Source: Streptomyces coeruleorubidus (GTDB lineage Bacteria > Actinomycetota > Actinomycetes > Streptomycetales > Streptomycetaceae). From it: 64,000 bases of DNA. The DNA is taken from assembly GCF_028885415.1 (NCBI RefSeq), contig NZ_CP118527.1, positions 248,001 through 312,000 of the forward strand. The letters run 5' to 3'. Each line of letters opens with the position of its first letter. The stretch's first letter is position 1. Positions 16,851 to 26,315 of the stretch are shown here, piece by piece. The position numbers and the translations under genes are program-made. The notes below the pieces were generated by a model, which was not told the origin of the DNA, made no database searches, and saw only the letters and a program-made list of their open reading frames with translations.

Positions 16851-19800
16851 ATGTCCTTGCTGTCAGCACGTCGGCTGATGGCCGCCCACATCGCCCTCGT
16901 CACGGTCGCCACAATCGTGTACATGACGGTCCCGGCCGCGGCTCCCGCCCTGTGGGCCGCCATCGGGCTCGCCGGCGTCGTCGCCGTGGTGACCGGCATT
17001 CGTGTCCACCGGCCCGCCCATCAGTGGCCCTGGTGGTTCCTGGCCGGCGGACTGCTCACCTTCATCACGGGCGACACGTACTACAACGTGATGGAGGAGT
17101 ACTTCGACGCCTCCAACCCGTTCCCCTCCCCCGCCGACGCCTGCTACCTCGCCACCTACCCGCTCTTCGCGATCGGACTGTCGGGGCTCGTCCGGCACCG
17201 GTGGGCCGGCCGCGACCTGCCGAGCATGCTCGACGCGCTGATCATCACCGCGGGCCTCGCCCTGCCCGTGTGGGTGTACCTGGTGCAGCCGCTGACGGTG
17301 GTGGAAGGACTGACCTGGCAGCAGCGCGCCATCAGCATCGCCTATCCCCTCGGCGACGTCCTCGTGCTGGCCCTGCTGGCCCGGCTGCTGACCCGAGTCC
17401 CGTCGACGGGCCCAACCGTGCCGTGCGGCTGCTGGTCGTCGGCACGGTGACACTGCTCGGTTTCGACATCGCGTACGGGATCCTGCAACTGAACGATCTG
17501 TGGCAGACGGGCACCCTGCTGGACCTCGGCTGGATCGCCTTCTACACCGCCTGGGGCCTGGCCGCCCTGCACCCCTCGATGGTCGAGCTGACCGCATCCG
17601 TGCCGCAGCGGGAGTCCCTGCTGCCGCCGCCGCGCCGGCTGGTCATGCTCACCGTGGCCACGCTCATCGCGCCGGGGATCCTGCTGTACGAGGGGCTGAG
17701 CAACCAGACGCGGGACGCCGCCGTGATCGCGGCCTTCTCGGGCCTGCTGTTCCTGCTGGTGATCCTGCGGCTGGCGGGGATGGTCGTGGCCCACCGCCGG
17801 GCGGTGACGCGGGAGCTCGCGCTGCGCGGGGCCGCCGCCTCGCTGGTCTCGGCCTTCCGGCAGGAGGAGATCGACCAGTCCTGCCGTACGGCGGTCGGCC
17901 GGCTGATGGGGCCGGACGTACCGCACGGGACCATACTGCTGCCGAGGGAGCGCGCGGCGGACCTCGGCGCGCAGGGCACCCACCTGGTGAGCCCGGACGC
18001 CCTCGATCCCGGCGTCGCCGCCGAACTGGACGGCCTGCCCTCCGTCCTGGTCTGCCCCATGACCCAGCCCGACCGTCCGGCCGGGACCGTCCCGGGTGTC
18101 CTGCTGGTCGCCGCCCCCGAGCGGCAGCTCACCGAGACCGGGGGCTCGCTGGAGATCCTGGCGTCGCACGCGGGCCTGGCCATGGAACGGGTCAGGCTGC
18201 GCCAGGAGGTCTTCCGGCGGGAGAGCGAGGAGTACTTCCGCACCCTCGTCCGCAACGCCTCGGACGTCATCCTGATCCTGGAGGACGACGACACGATCCG
18301 GTACGCCAGTCCGTCCGCGCGGTCCGTGTTCGGCACCGACGACCTCGTCGGCGTCTCGCTGCCGCTGCTGGTGGATCCCGGGGACCGGGAGCGGGCCGCG
18401 CGGGAACTGGCCGCCGTACGGGAGAGGGGGCACGGGCCGGACACGACCACTGGTGGGTGCGGCGCCGTGAAGGGCGTGTCGAGGTGGAGGTGCGGTGCAG
18501 CGACTTCCGGGACGAGCGGACCGTGTCCGGCCTGGTGGTGACGCTGCGGGACGTGACCGAGCAGCGGCGGCTGGAGCAGGAGCTGACGCAGCGGGCCTTC
18601 CACGACTCGCTGACCGGTCTGCCCAACCGGACGCTGCTGATGGAGCGGATCGAACGCGCCTTGCTGCGCGGCCGCCGCGAGTCGTCCCTGACCTGTCTGC
18701 TCTACATCGACCTGGACGACTTCAAGCTGGTCAACGACACGATGGGACACCGGGTCGGCGACCATCTGCTGATCGCCGTAGGCAACCGGCTGTCCCGGGC
18801 GCTGCGGCGCACCGACACCGCGGCCCGGCTCGGCGGGGACGAGTTCGCGGTGCTGATGGAGGACGCCAAGCAGCCGCTCGACGCCGAGCTGCTGGCGGCT
18901 CAGGTGATCCAGACGCTGGGCCGGCCGTTCGACCTGGCCGACGAGTCGGTGACGGTGTCCGCCAGCGTGGGCGTGGCCACCGCGCGCGACAGCACGGACG
19001 CGGAGGAACTGCTGGGCCATGCCGACCTCGCGCTGTACGCCGCGAAGGCGGCGGGCAAGCGGCAGTGGCGCCGCTTCAAGCCCCTCCTGCGCAGCCGCAT
19101 GGTGGAGCGGCACGACCTCCAGGCCCAGCTGGTCCAGGCGGTCGCCGACAAGACGTTCACGCTGCGTTACCAGCCTGTCGTGGACATCACCGGAGGCGAG
19201 GTCGTCGGGTTCGAGGCCCTGGTCCGCTGGCCGCACGAGCAGCGGCCGCCCGTCACGCCGGACCAGTTCATCAGTCTGGCGGAGGAGACCGGGCAGATCG
19301 CCCCGCTGGGGTCGTGGGTGCTGGAGAACGCGGTCAGCGACATCGCCGGGCTGCAACGGCTGCCGGGCCCGGCCCGTCCGCCCTACGTCAGTGTGAACGT
19401 CTCCGCGCGCCAGTTCCGAGACGCCGGGTTCGTCGAGCAGGTCGGCCAGGCGCTGAGCACGCCGGGGCTGGCGCCCGGGTCGCTGCAACTGGAGCTGACG
19501 GAGACCGTGCTGCTGCACCGCGACGAACGCCTCCAGACGGTGCTGCACATGCTCAAGGAACTCGGGGTGAACATCGCGGTCGACGACTTCGGCACCGGCT
19601 TCTCCTCGCTGCACCATCTGCGGGACTTCCCCATCGACGTACTGAAGATCGACAAGTCGTTCATCGACGACATCGCCCACGACGCCCAGCAGGTCGCCCT
19701 GGTCGAGGGCATCGTGCGGATCGCCGACACCCTGGGCCTCCAGGTCATCGCGGAGGGCATCGAGGACACCGCGCAGCGGGACCTGCTGGCCGGGATGGGC

Positions 19801-19989
19801 TGCCGGTTCGGACAGGGATACCTCTTCGCCCGGCCCCTGACGGTGGAGCAGAGCGCGCACGTGCTGCGGGAGCCGAGCACCCACCCCTTCGCGCCGCCCG
19901 GGCGCCGCGGCCGCGTCTCGACGCCGCCCGGGGACGCCGGGAGGCCCGCTGGGCGGACCTGGAGCATCTGCGGCGCACCAGCCCCATGA
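16851..19989 (+). pseudogene. Membrane PAS-GGDEF-EAL cyclic-di-GMP protein, two frame breaks
   Basis: A likely c-di-GMP-turnover protein of about 1,046 residues once one base is restored at each of two breaks (near 17410 and 18450). About eight hydrophobic segments fill residues 5-310, then a GAF-like region and a PAS domain (YFRTLVRNASDVILILEDDD). The GGDEF domain has RLGGDEFAVLM near residue 660. The EAL domain has GFEALVRW near 788, ELTETVLL, DDFGTGFSS, KIDKSFI and VIAEGIED, so both active sites look intact. Its stop overlaps the next gene, suggesting coupling. Both breaks behave as one-base losses, so the gene may be intact in the organism. Confidence 0.9.
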
Positions 19990-21150
19990 GCGACGCGGTC
20001 CTCGACGAGGTGCGCGGCCGGCACATCCGCAGCGGCGACCACTGGCTGATCGACTTCGCGTCCTGCAACTACCTGGGTTTCGACTGGACCCGGAGATCAT
20101 GGATGCCGTTGATCCCGCGGTACGCCAGTGGGGCACGCACCCCAGCTGGTCGCGGCTGCTGGGCAGTCCGCGGCTGTACCCCGACATCGAGGCGCGGCTC
20201 GCCGCGCTGCTGGGCGCGCCGGACACGCTGCTGCTGCCCACGCTGACGCTGATACACGCCTCGGTGATCCCGGCGCTGGCCGAGGACGGGCACGTCTTCG
20301 TGGAGGCGACCGCGCACCGGACGGTCTACGACGGCTGCGTGGTGGCCCGTTCCCGGGGCGCCACCCTGCACCGTTTCCACGCCGAGCGCCTCGACGAGCT
20401 GCGCGCCCTGCTGTCGAGGGTGCCGCCGGGCACGCCCCGGCTGGGTGCCTGGACGGCGTCAACAGCATGAGCGGCAACATGCCCGACCTGCCCGCGCTGG
20501 CCGCGGTGTGCCGGGCCGAAGGAGCGACGCTGTACGTCGACGACGCGCACGGCTTCGGCGTGATCGGGGAACGCGGGCCGGGCGAGTCCTGCCCGTACGG
20601 CATGCGGGGCAACTGCGTGGTGCGGCACACCGGGGAGTCGTACGACGGGATCGTGCTCGTGGCCGGTTTCTCCAAGGCGTACTCGTCGCTGCTCGCGTTC
20701 CTGGCGCTGCCGTCGGAGCTCAAGAACCGCCTCAAGACCGCCGCGGGCCCCTACCTCTACTCGGGGCCGTCCCCGACGTCGTCGCTGGCCACCGCGCTGG
20801 CCGGGCTGGACGTCAACGAGCGGCGGGGCGACGCCATCCGAGCCGACCTGTACCGCAAGGCGGTCCGGGTGCTCGATCACCTGGAGGGCCTCGGGGTGAG
20901 CATCCTCAACACGGACCGGCTGCCCATCGTGGAGGTTCCGCTGGCGAACCCCGCGGACCTGGACGCGGTCGCCGCGTACCTGTGGAGGGAGGGCATCTAC
21001 GTGACGCTCGCCGCCTATCCGCTCGTGCCCCGCGACCGGGTGGGCTTTCGCATCCAGCTCACGGCGCTCAACTCCGACGACGACATCGACCGCCTGAACG
21101 GGACCCTGACCCGGCTGTCCGAGCGTTTCCCGCTGCGGCTGAAGGGCTAG
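19986..21150 (+). pseudogene. Alpha-oxoamine synthase-like PLP enzyme, two frame breaks
   Basis: PLP enzyme of the KBL/BioF/ALAS/CqsA fold; about 388 residues with one base restored near 20092 and near 20450. DHWLIDFASCNYLGFD is the family start, YVDDAHGFGVIGERG (near residue 185) holds the PLP Asp and His, and VAGFSKAYSS (near 228) holds the PLP lysine. The enzymes condense an acyl thioester with an amino acid to an alpha-aminoketone. The acyl and amino substrates are unknown, and no biotin genes are near. Family-like sequence (ARWADLEHLRRTSP) continues upstream of the ATG without a start codon, so the true start is unsure. The methyltransferase follows after 6 nt. Confidence 0.85.
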
Positions 21151-21156
21151 ACGGCC

Positions 21157-21891
21157 ATGACGACGCACAACGACGACGTGGACTGGGACCGCTGGCCGGT
21201 CGCCGACTACCTCCGCGAGAACTACCGCGAGGTGCATCCCTCGGACGCGGCCGTCATCGCGCACCACAGCGCCTTCTACCGCCGCTTCCGGCCGGGCGCC
21301 ATCGCCCGCTCGGTGGAGTTCGGGGCGGGTCCCAACCTCTACCCGCTGATCCTCGCGTCCGCCGCGAGCCGCAGGATCGACGCCGTGGAGGCGGGCGCGA
21401 GCAACGTCGCCTACCTCCAGGAGCAGATCTGTCACCGCCTGGACGCGAGCTGGCTCCCCTTCCACGCGCTGTGCCGACGGCTCAACCCGGACGTGCCGGC
21501 GACCCTGGCCGGGGCGCTGGCGCATGTGAACGTCGTCCACGCCGACGTCCGGACCCTGCCGCCCGGCTCGTACGAACTCGCCTCCATGCACTTCGTCGCC
21601 GAGGGCGCCACGGAGGACTTCGCCGAGTTCGCCGACTTCTGCCGCACCTTCGTCCGCAGCGTCGAGCCGGGCGGCCACCTGGTCGCCGTGTTCATGGAGA
21701 ACATGCCGACGTACCGCATCGGCCCGGCCTCCCGCTGGCCGGGCTGCCCGGTCGACCCGGCAACCGTGACCGAGGTCTTCACCCCCCTGACCCGCGACCT
21801 GGACGTGACCCACATCGACTCGGACCCGACCCTGCCGGACTACGGCGATTCCGGGATGGTGCTGCTGACGGGGGTGGCGGAGGCGGTCTGA
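21157..21891 (+). CDS. Class I SAM-dependent methyltransferase
   Basis: A 244-residue Rossmann-fold methyltransferase. SVEFGAGPNLYPLILASAA is the SAM-binding motif I (E/GxGxN), VEAGASNVAYLQ motif II, and LASMHFVAEGATEDFAEF the post-motif region. It resembles the NNMT/PNMT group of N-methyltransferases in layout. Only 6 nt separate it from the oxoamine synthase gene, so it is likely co-translated and may modify that product. Substrate is unknown. Confidence 0.85.
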   Translation: MTTHNDDVDWDRWPVADYLRENYREVHPSDAAVIAHHSAFYRRFRPGAIARSVEFGAGPNLYPLILASAASRRIDAVEAGASNVAYLQEQICHRLDASWLPFHALCRRLNPDVPATLAGALAHVNVVHADVRTLPPGSYELASMHFVAEGATEDFAEFADFCRTFVRSVEPGGHLVAVFMENMPTYRIGPASRWPGCPVDPATVTEVFTPLTRDLDVTHIDSDPTLPDYGDSGMVLLTGVAEAV

Positions 21892-21944
21892 GGGCACCGG
21901 TCCGGCCGTCACCGACGGTCACCGGCGACCGACCCGGGGTCTGG

Positions 21945-21974
21945 TGCGGCTGCGGCTGCGGCTGCGGCTGCGGG
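21945..21974. repeat. TGCGGC hexamer repeat
   Basis: Four exact TGCGGC units and a partial fifth (TGCGGG), in non-coding DNA after the methyltransferase gene. Low-complexity, possibly variable. Confidence 0.7.
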
Positions 21975-22096
21975 ACGAGGGGGCGGGGTTTCGCCGTCCG
22001 CCCCGGCCGTGCGCTGAGCGAACCGAAGCGCCGCGGCCCACGGGCTGCCGCCCAAGGGCGAACCGGAGCGCCGCCGACGTCCCCTGCGATGCGGCA

Positions 22097-22133
22097 CCCT
22101 AGGGGGTGTCCGCAAAGCCCCGTCGTCCGCCGG
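22097..22133. repeat. Dispersed repeat, copy A
   Basis: The segment beginning CCCTAGGGGGTGTCCGCAAA and ending CCCGTCGTCCGCCGG matches 35441-35476 except for one G and one C/T change. Both copies are intergenic. Nature unknown. Confidence 0.6.
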
Positions 22134-22200
22134 AAGGGCGGGCCCTGCGGCGTTCGATGCGTGTCTGGGGCCCCTGCTCGAAGAGCTTGGGGGCGCACCG

Positions 22201-22239
22201 GGCGGACGCCCGCGTACTGGTTGTACGCGGGCGTCCGCC
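22201..22239. terminator. Perfect 17-bp hairpin
   Basis: GGCGGACGCCCGCGTAC (22201-22217), loop TGGTT, then its exact complement (22223-22239). With one mismatch the pairing extends outward through GCACCGG/CCGGGTGC. Lying between convergent genes, it is a likely bidirectional terminator. Confidence 0.6.
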
Positions 22240-22298
22240 GGGTGCGGCGAGAGGGCGTGCCGGGCGTCGCGGTGCAGGCGGGACTTCACGTGGTGGGC

Positions 22299-22332
22299 GC
22301 CCGGTGGGACACGCCCGCGTGTCCCACCGGGC
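22299..22332. terminator. Perfect 16-bp hairpin
   Basis: GCCCGGTGGGACACGC (22299-22314), a 2-nt centre CC, then GCGTGTCCCACCGGGC. The near-absent loop favours cruciform or tight hairpin formation. It is the second strong inverted repeat in this convergent gap and a likely terminator for the chaplin side. Confidence 0.5.
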
Positions 22333-22606
22333 TCCGCTGCACCAATCGCAGCACGGTCGCCGTGGAATCCGGCGAGTGAGGCCGCGCGGGCTCCGTCCTT
22401 CGGGACCGGGCGGCAGGACCTCGGCGGCGGGTCCCTCCGGAGCCCCGCCGGCAGGCCGGTCGAGACCTGGCCCGCAAGGGCCGCCGGTATCCCGCGGCCC
22501 ACAAGGGCGCCGGTACCCCGGCCGTGGTCGCCCTCCCCTGACGAGCCCGGCGAACACGGCGAGCCGGCTCCGGAAGCCGCTGAGCGGAACGCCGCAAGCC
22601 GTCTCC

Positions 22607-23269
22607 TCAGCCCTCCGCCCCCGGGCGGAACCGCCGGCGCAGGACCACTCCCCCGGCCACCAGCGCCGCGCTCGCCGAGACCGCCTGGAGAGTGTGGTCC
22701 GTGCCCGTGTGGGCCAGGGCGCCGGTGGCGCGCGGGGCGGTGTGCGGAGCCTGTTCGGGGCGGGCTGAGGCCGAGGCGGGGTGGGCGGCTTCGGGCCGTC
22801 GGCTTGGGTGGGTGGTGGGGCGGACCGGGCGGTCGCCCGGGGTGTTCGAGGACTCGTTGCCGGTCGACGCGTTGCCGATGCCGACCACGTTCACGGAGTT
22901 GCCGGTGACATTGACCGGCAGGTCGACGGGCAGCTGCACGCCGTTGCCGGAGACCACGCCCGGTGAATCCTTTCCGCTGCCTTCCGCGACCGCGCCGCCG
23001 GGCTCGCCGGGCCGGCCGGCCCGCCCGTCGTCCTGGTTCGCGCAGCTGCTGCCCGCGGCGGGATTGAGGAACCCCACCACGTTCACGGTGTTCCCGCACA
23101 CGTTCACCGGGACGTGCACCGGCAGCTGGACGGTGTTGCCGGAGACCACCCCGGGCGAACCGGCCGCCGAGCCGTCCGCCCCGGACCCGGCGTACGCGGG
23201 GACGGTCAGGGCCATCGCGCCAGAGGCGGCGGCGACGGCGATCACACCGTTTCGGGTAACCCGTTTCAT
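22607..23269 (-). CDS. Long chaplin with two chaplin domains and LAxTG sorting signal
   Basis: Surface amyloid-forming protein that helps aerial hyphae break the water surface; 220 residues. Signal peptide to about residue 27 (VPAYA-GSG). Chaplin domain 1 (about 36-76) is SPGVVSGNTVQLPVHVPVNV with Cys in VCGNTV and SSCAN. Domain 2 (about 102-142) has the same pattern but no cysteines (VTGNSV, NESSN). A Pro/Ser/Arg-rich spacer, the class E sortase motif LAHTG, a hydrophobic helix and RRRFR follow. This is the ChpA/B/C type; which one cannot be told. Expected to be expressed in aerial growth. Confidence 0.95.
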   Translation of the reverse strand: MKRVTRNGVIAVAAASGAMALTVPAYAGSGADGSAAGSPGVVSGNTVQLPVHVPVNVCGNTVNVVGFLNPAAGSSCANQDDGRAGRPGEPGGAVAEGSGKDSPGVVSGNGVQLPVDLPVNVTGNSVNVVGIGNASTGNESSNTPGDRPVRPTTHPSRRPEAAHPASASARPEQAPHTAPRATGALAHTGTDHTLQAVSASAALVAGGVVLRRRFRPGAEG

Positions 23270-23540
23270 AGGTTCCCTGCCTTCCAGACATCGTCGCGGG
23301 CGCTCACCCGCACGAGATAAAACGCGGACGGCCGATCCGAGTTATGGCTTATCGGCCTTTCACTCCATCGAGCGGCCCGGTTGTCGAACTAGCGGTAAAG
23401 CCCTTCGTATACACGACGCGCCGCGCAGGATAGGGCACCGCGCCCCGCCCGCTCGTCCGGAGGCGGGGCTTGCAGTGCCCGCTATGGTGAGCGAGGGCGC
23501 CGGTCCCCGGTCCGCTGCGGGGCGCCCCCTGGAGGCATCG

Positions 23541-25093
23541 ATGCTGGCCAAGCTGTCCACGCGCCCCACGGTGAGGCGCTGCGCGGTCCCCTGTGCGGCC
23601 GGGCTGGCCCTGCTGGTGCGGGGCTGCCGGCCGCGGACGACCCGCGCCCGGCCTGGGACGCTTTTACGACCAGAAGGTCAAGTGGTCGGCGTGCGAGGGC
23701 AAGGACATGCCGAAGGACCTCCAGTGCGGCAAGGTCACCGTCCCCCTCGACTACGCCCAACCCGGGAAAGCGACCCTCGATCTCGCCCTGGCCCGCTACC
23801 GGGCCACGGGCAAATCCCGGGGCTCGGTGCTGCTGAACTTCGGCGGCCCGGGCGGTCAGGGCGTGGGCCAACTCGCCATGGCCGGCAAGGACTTCATGGG
23901 CCTGACGAACGGCTACGACGTGGTCGCCTTCGATCCCCGTGGCGTCGGCCGCTCCTCGCCGGTCAGTTGCGGCACCGCCTCGGACGACGCATTGGAGGCG
24001 ACGGACGGCGACGCGGCCGTGGCCGATCCGCAGGCGGTGCTCGAAAAGCTGCGCGACGCGGCGCCGAGTGCACCGAGCACTGGGCCCCGTTCTGCCCCAC
24101 ATCGGCACGGTGAACGCCGCCCGCGACCTGGACGTCATGCGCGACGCACTCGGCGACGGCAAGCTCAACTACCTGGGCTTCTCCTACGGCAGCCGGCTCG
24201 GCGCGGTGTACGCGGCCCAGTTCCCCGACAAGGTCGCAGGATGGTGCTGGACGGCGTCGACACGCTCACCGAGCCGCTGTCGAGCAGGGCGTGGTGAACG
24301 CACGGGGCAGCAGACCGCGCTGGAGAACTTCCTCGCCTGTGTGCACGCAGGACATCGCCTGCCCGTTCGGGCAGAATCCGCGGGAGGCCAGGGAGCACGT
24401 CGTCCAGGTGGTCGAGTCGCTCGACGAGAACCCGGTGCGACCGACTTCGGCGAGACGTTCTCCGGCCAGGACTTCGCTGGCGCCCTCGCGCAAGGGCTGT
24501 ACAGCAGGGAGCTGTGGCCCTCGCTCCAGCGGGCCGTCGCGCAGCTTCTCGAGGACGGCGACACCAGCCGCCTGGAGGCCTTCGCGTCCGGGGGTGTGGC
24601 CCTCCCGCCGTGGGGGGCGGCCCGCGGCGGGCTCGTCGACCCGGAGGACGTGCCCCTGGACAACCTGCAGGCGGCGCTGATGGCGGTCAACTGCGCGGAC
24701 GATCCCGACCGCCCCGCCGCGAGCAGGTGCGCAGGGAGCTCCGCCGGCTGCGCGCCCGGTACGAGCAGGCGTCGCCGGTCTTCGGCCGGTACCGGCTGAC
24801 CCAGGTGCTGATGTGCTACGGCCGCCCCAAGGGCACCGACTTCATCCGTGACGAGGTCAAGGACCTCGACACCCGAGGATCCTGCTCGTCGGCACCCGGG
24901 GCGACCGTACCGCTGGACGGTGGAGACGGCCGAGCGGCTCGGGTCGTCGGCCGTGGTGCTCGACAACCGGGGTGAGGGCCACACCGGCTACGGCTCCTCC
25001 AAGTGCGTGCACCGCAAGGTCGACGCGTTCCTGCTGTACGGCACCCTCCCGCCGGACGGCAGTTCCTGCGGCTCCGACCACGACACCGAGTGA
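23541..25093 (+). pseudogene. Secreted TAP/SlpD-like alpha/beta hydrolase, heavily broken
   Basis: Remnant of an exported tripeptidyl-aminopeptidase-like hydrolase. ATG 23541 after GGAGG starts a signal-peptide-like region. Then come WSACEGKDMPKDLQCGKVTV, VLLNFGGPGGQGVGQ, YDVVAFDPRGVGRSSPV, the nucleophile elbow GFSYGSRLGAVYA, DIACPFGQNPREA and the C-terminal SSKCVHRKVDAFLLYGTLP. These lie in all three frames with at least eight switches, and both gains and losses are needed to join them. That density and mix differ from other genes here, so it is probably a true pseudogene. The 3' end abuts a truncated asnB. Confidence 0.82.
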
Positions 25094-25097
25094 GCAG

Positions 25098-25715
25098 GGT
25101 GATCCGGCCGTGCCAGGAGGTCCTTCGCCTGGTTCCGGAGGGCCACCGCGTACTCCGGGTCCTGCGTGGACGGGTAGGGGCTCTTGACCCTGTCGTACAC
25201 GGACCGCGGGATCAGGTCCGCGGTCGCCTCCCTGAGCAGGCTCTTCTCCCGGCCCTCGAAGGACTTCAGCGCCCAGGGCACGTTGTAGACGTACTCGACG
25301 AGCCGGTGGTCGCAGAACGGCACCCGGACCTCCAGGCCGACGGCCGTGCTGGCGCGGTCCTTGCGGTCGAACAGGATGCGTACGAACCGGTCAGGTGGAG
25401 GGTGCTGATCCGCCGCATCCGGAACTCGAAGTCGCTCTCGCCGTCGAGGCGCTGGACACCGGCGACGGCCGAGCGGTAGCTGTCGGCGACGTACGACTCC
25501 AGGTCGAGGGCCTTGACCAGCTCCGGGCGCAGGACGTCGGAGTCGTCGTCGAAGTGCCGGCCGAGGCGCACCAGCCAGGGGAAGGTGTCGGCGTGGCGGG
25601 CCTCCTCGCCGAAGAACTGCCGGTAGCCGCCGAAGACCTCGTCGGCCGACTCGCCGGACAGGGCCGCCGTGGACCGTTCGCGGCCCGGAAGAGCAGGAAG
25701 AGCGAGGTGTCCACA
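25098..25715 (-). pseudogene. asnB: Asparagine synthetase (glutamine-hydrolysing), C-terminal fragment
   Basis: Part of the synthetase domain of AsnB: DTSLFLLFRA, ALSGESADEVFGGYRQFF (ATP pyrophosphatase loop), FEFRMRRISTLHLT, then DRASTAVGLEVRVPFCDHRL and YNVPWALKSFEGREKSLLRE. The frame changes near 25675 and 25385. At the 5' side it joins Tn3 transposase sequence near 25713. At the 3' side it stops at DLLARPDHPA, where the TAP-like pseudogene ends, so roughly the last 60 residues are gone. The matching N-terminus is at 28440-28624. Confidence 0.88.
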
Positions 25716-26217
25716 ACCAGGTCCGGGCCTACGACCTGCTGCGGATGTTCGGCCGCGAGGGCCACCCCACCCCGCTGGGGGCGGCCTTCGCCGAGTACGG
25801 GCGCATCGGCAAGACCATGCACCTGCTCGCCCTGGTCGACCCGATGGACGACACCTACCGGCGCCTGATGAACCGGCCGCTCACCGTGCAGGAATCCAGC
25901 CACCGCCTCGCCCGCGCGATCTGCCACGGCGGTCGCGGCCAGATCCGCCAGGCGTACCGCGAAGGCCAGGAGGACCAGCTCGCCGCTCTCGGCCTGGTCC
26001 TCAACGCCGTGGTCCTGTGGAACACCCGCTACCTGGACGCCGCCGTGGCCCGGCTCCGTGCCGAGGGCCACGACATCAAGGACGAAGACGTCGCCCGCCT
26101 CTCCCCGCTCAAGGACCGGCATCAACATCCTGGGCCGCTACCTGTTCAACATCAAAGCCAGCGGCCCCGCTGCGCCCCTTCCGGGACCCGGACGCCGCCG
26201 AGGACGACGAGGATTGA
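25713..26217 (+). pseudogene. tnpA: Tn3-family transposase, C-terminal fragment
   Basis: The last 170 or so residues of a Tn3-type DDE transposase: NQVRAYDLLRMFGREGHPTP, YRRLMNRPLTVQESSHRLAR, ICHGGRGQIRQAYREGQEDQ, LGLVLNAVVLWNTRYLDAAV and LSPLKDRHINILGRYLFN, ending RPFRDPDAAEDDED. Two frame changes lie near 26118 and 26165. The N-terminal 800 or so residues are missing, so it cannot transpose. It begins exactly where asnB sequence stops, marking a junction. Confidence 0.85.
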
Positions 26218-26270
26218 CGGCCGGCACACCCGACCGACCCGGCTACTCGTTGCGCCCCGGGGGCCTGGCT

Positions 26271-26315
26271 CCGACTTGTTGTGACGCCTTCGAGGCAGGC
26301 GTCACAACAAGTCGG
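26271..26315. terminator. Perfect 18-bp inverted repeat between tnpA and MFS remnants
   Basis: CCGACTTGTTGTGACGCC (26271-26288), 9-nt loop TTCGAGGCA, then the exact complement (26298-26315). It is relatively AT-rich for this genome and includes the MFS stop codon in its right arm. A bidirectional terminator for the convergent fragments is most likely; an element end is possible. Confidence 0.6.

Larger units (their letters stand above)
21892..22606. other. 715-nt gene-free stretch between convergent genes
   Basis: Between the methyltransferase and chaplin stops I see no credible gene on either strand. It holds a short hexamer run (21945-21974), one copy of a dispersed 35-bp repeat (22097-22133) and two perfect hairpins (22201-22239 and 22299-22332). 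These probably terminate transcription from both sides. Confidence 0.65.

Noticed and set aside
19900..20100. Programmed frameshift or fusion between the EAL protein and the oxoamine synthase
   Set aside because: The stop/start overlap and a GG-for-GGG loss near 20092 explain the reading; similar losses occur in unrelated genes.
17542..20241. A continuous 899-codon open frame on the minus strand
   Set aside because: It lies opposite the GGDEF-EAL and oxoamine-synthase genes, has no recognisable domain and is the usual GC-driven shadow of a coding strand.
19986..21150. Naming the PLP enzyme as CqsA, BioF or KBL
   Set aside because: Fold motifs are shared by all these enzymes, and no substrate-specific neighbour or residue decides.
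21945..21974. Hexamer run as the start of a CRISPR or variable array
   Set aside because: Fewer than five units, no spacers and no cas genes.
22692..24113. Plus-strand frame across the chaplin locus
   Set aside because: Its first half is antisense to the chaplin gene. Only the part after 23541 belongs to the TAP-like remnant.
25098..25715. Functional short asparagine synthetase
   Set aside because: It lacks the glutaminase domain, the start and the C-terminal end, and has internal frame changes.
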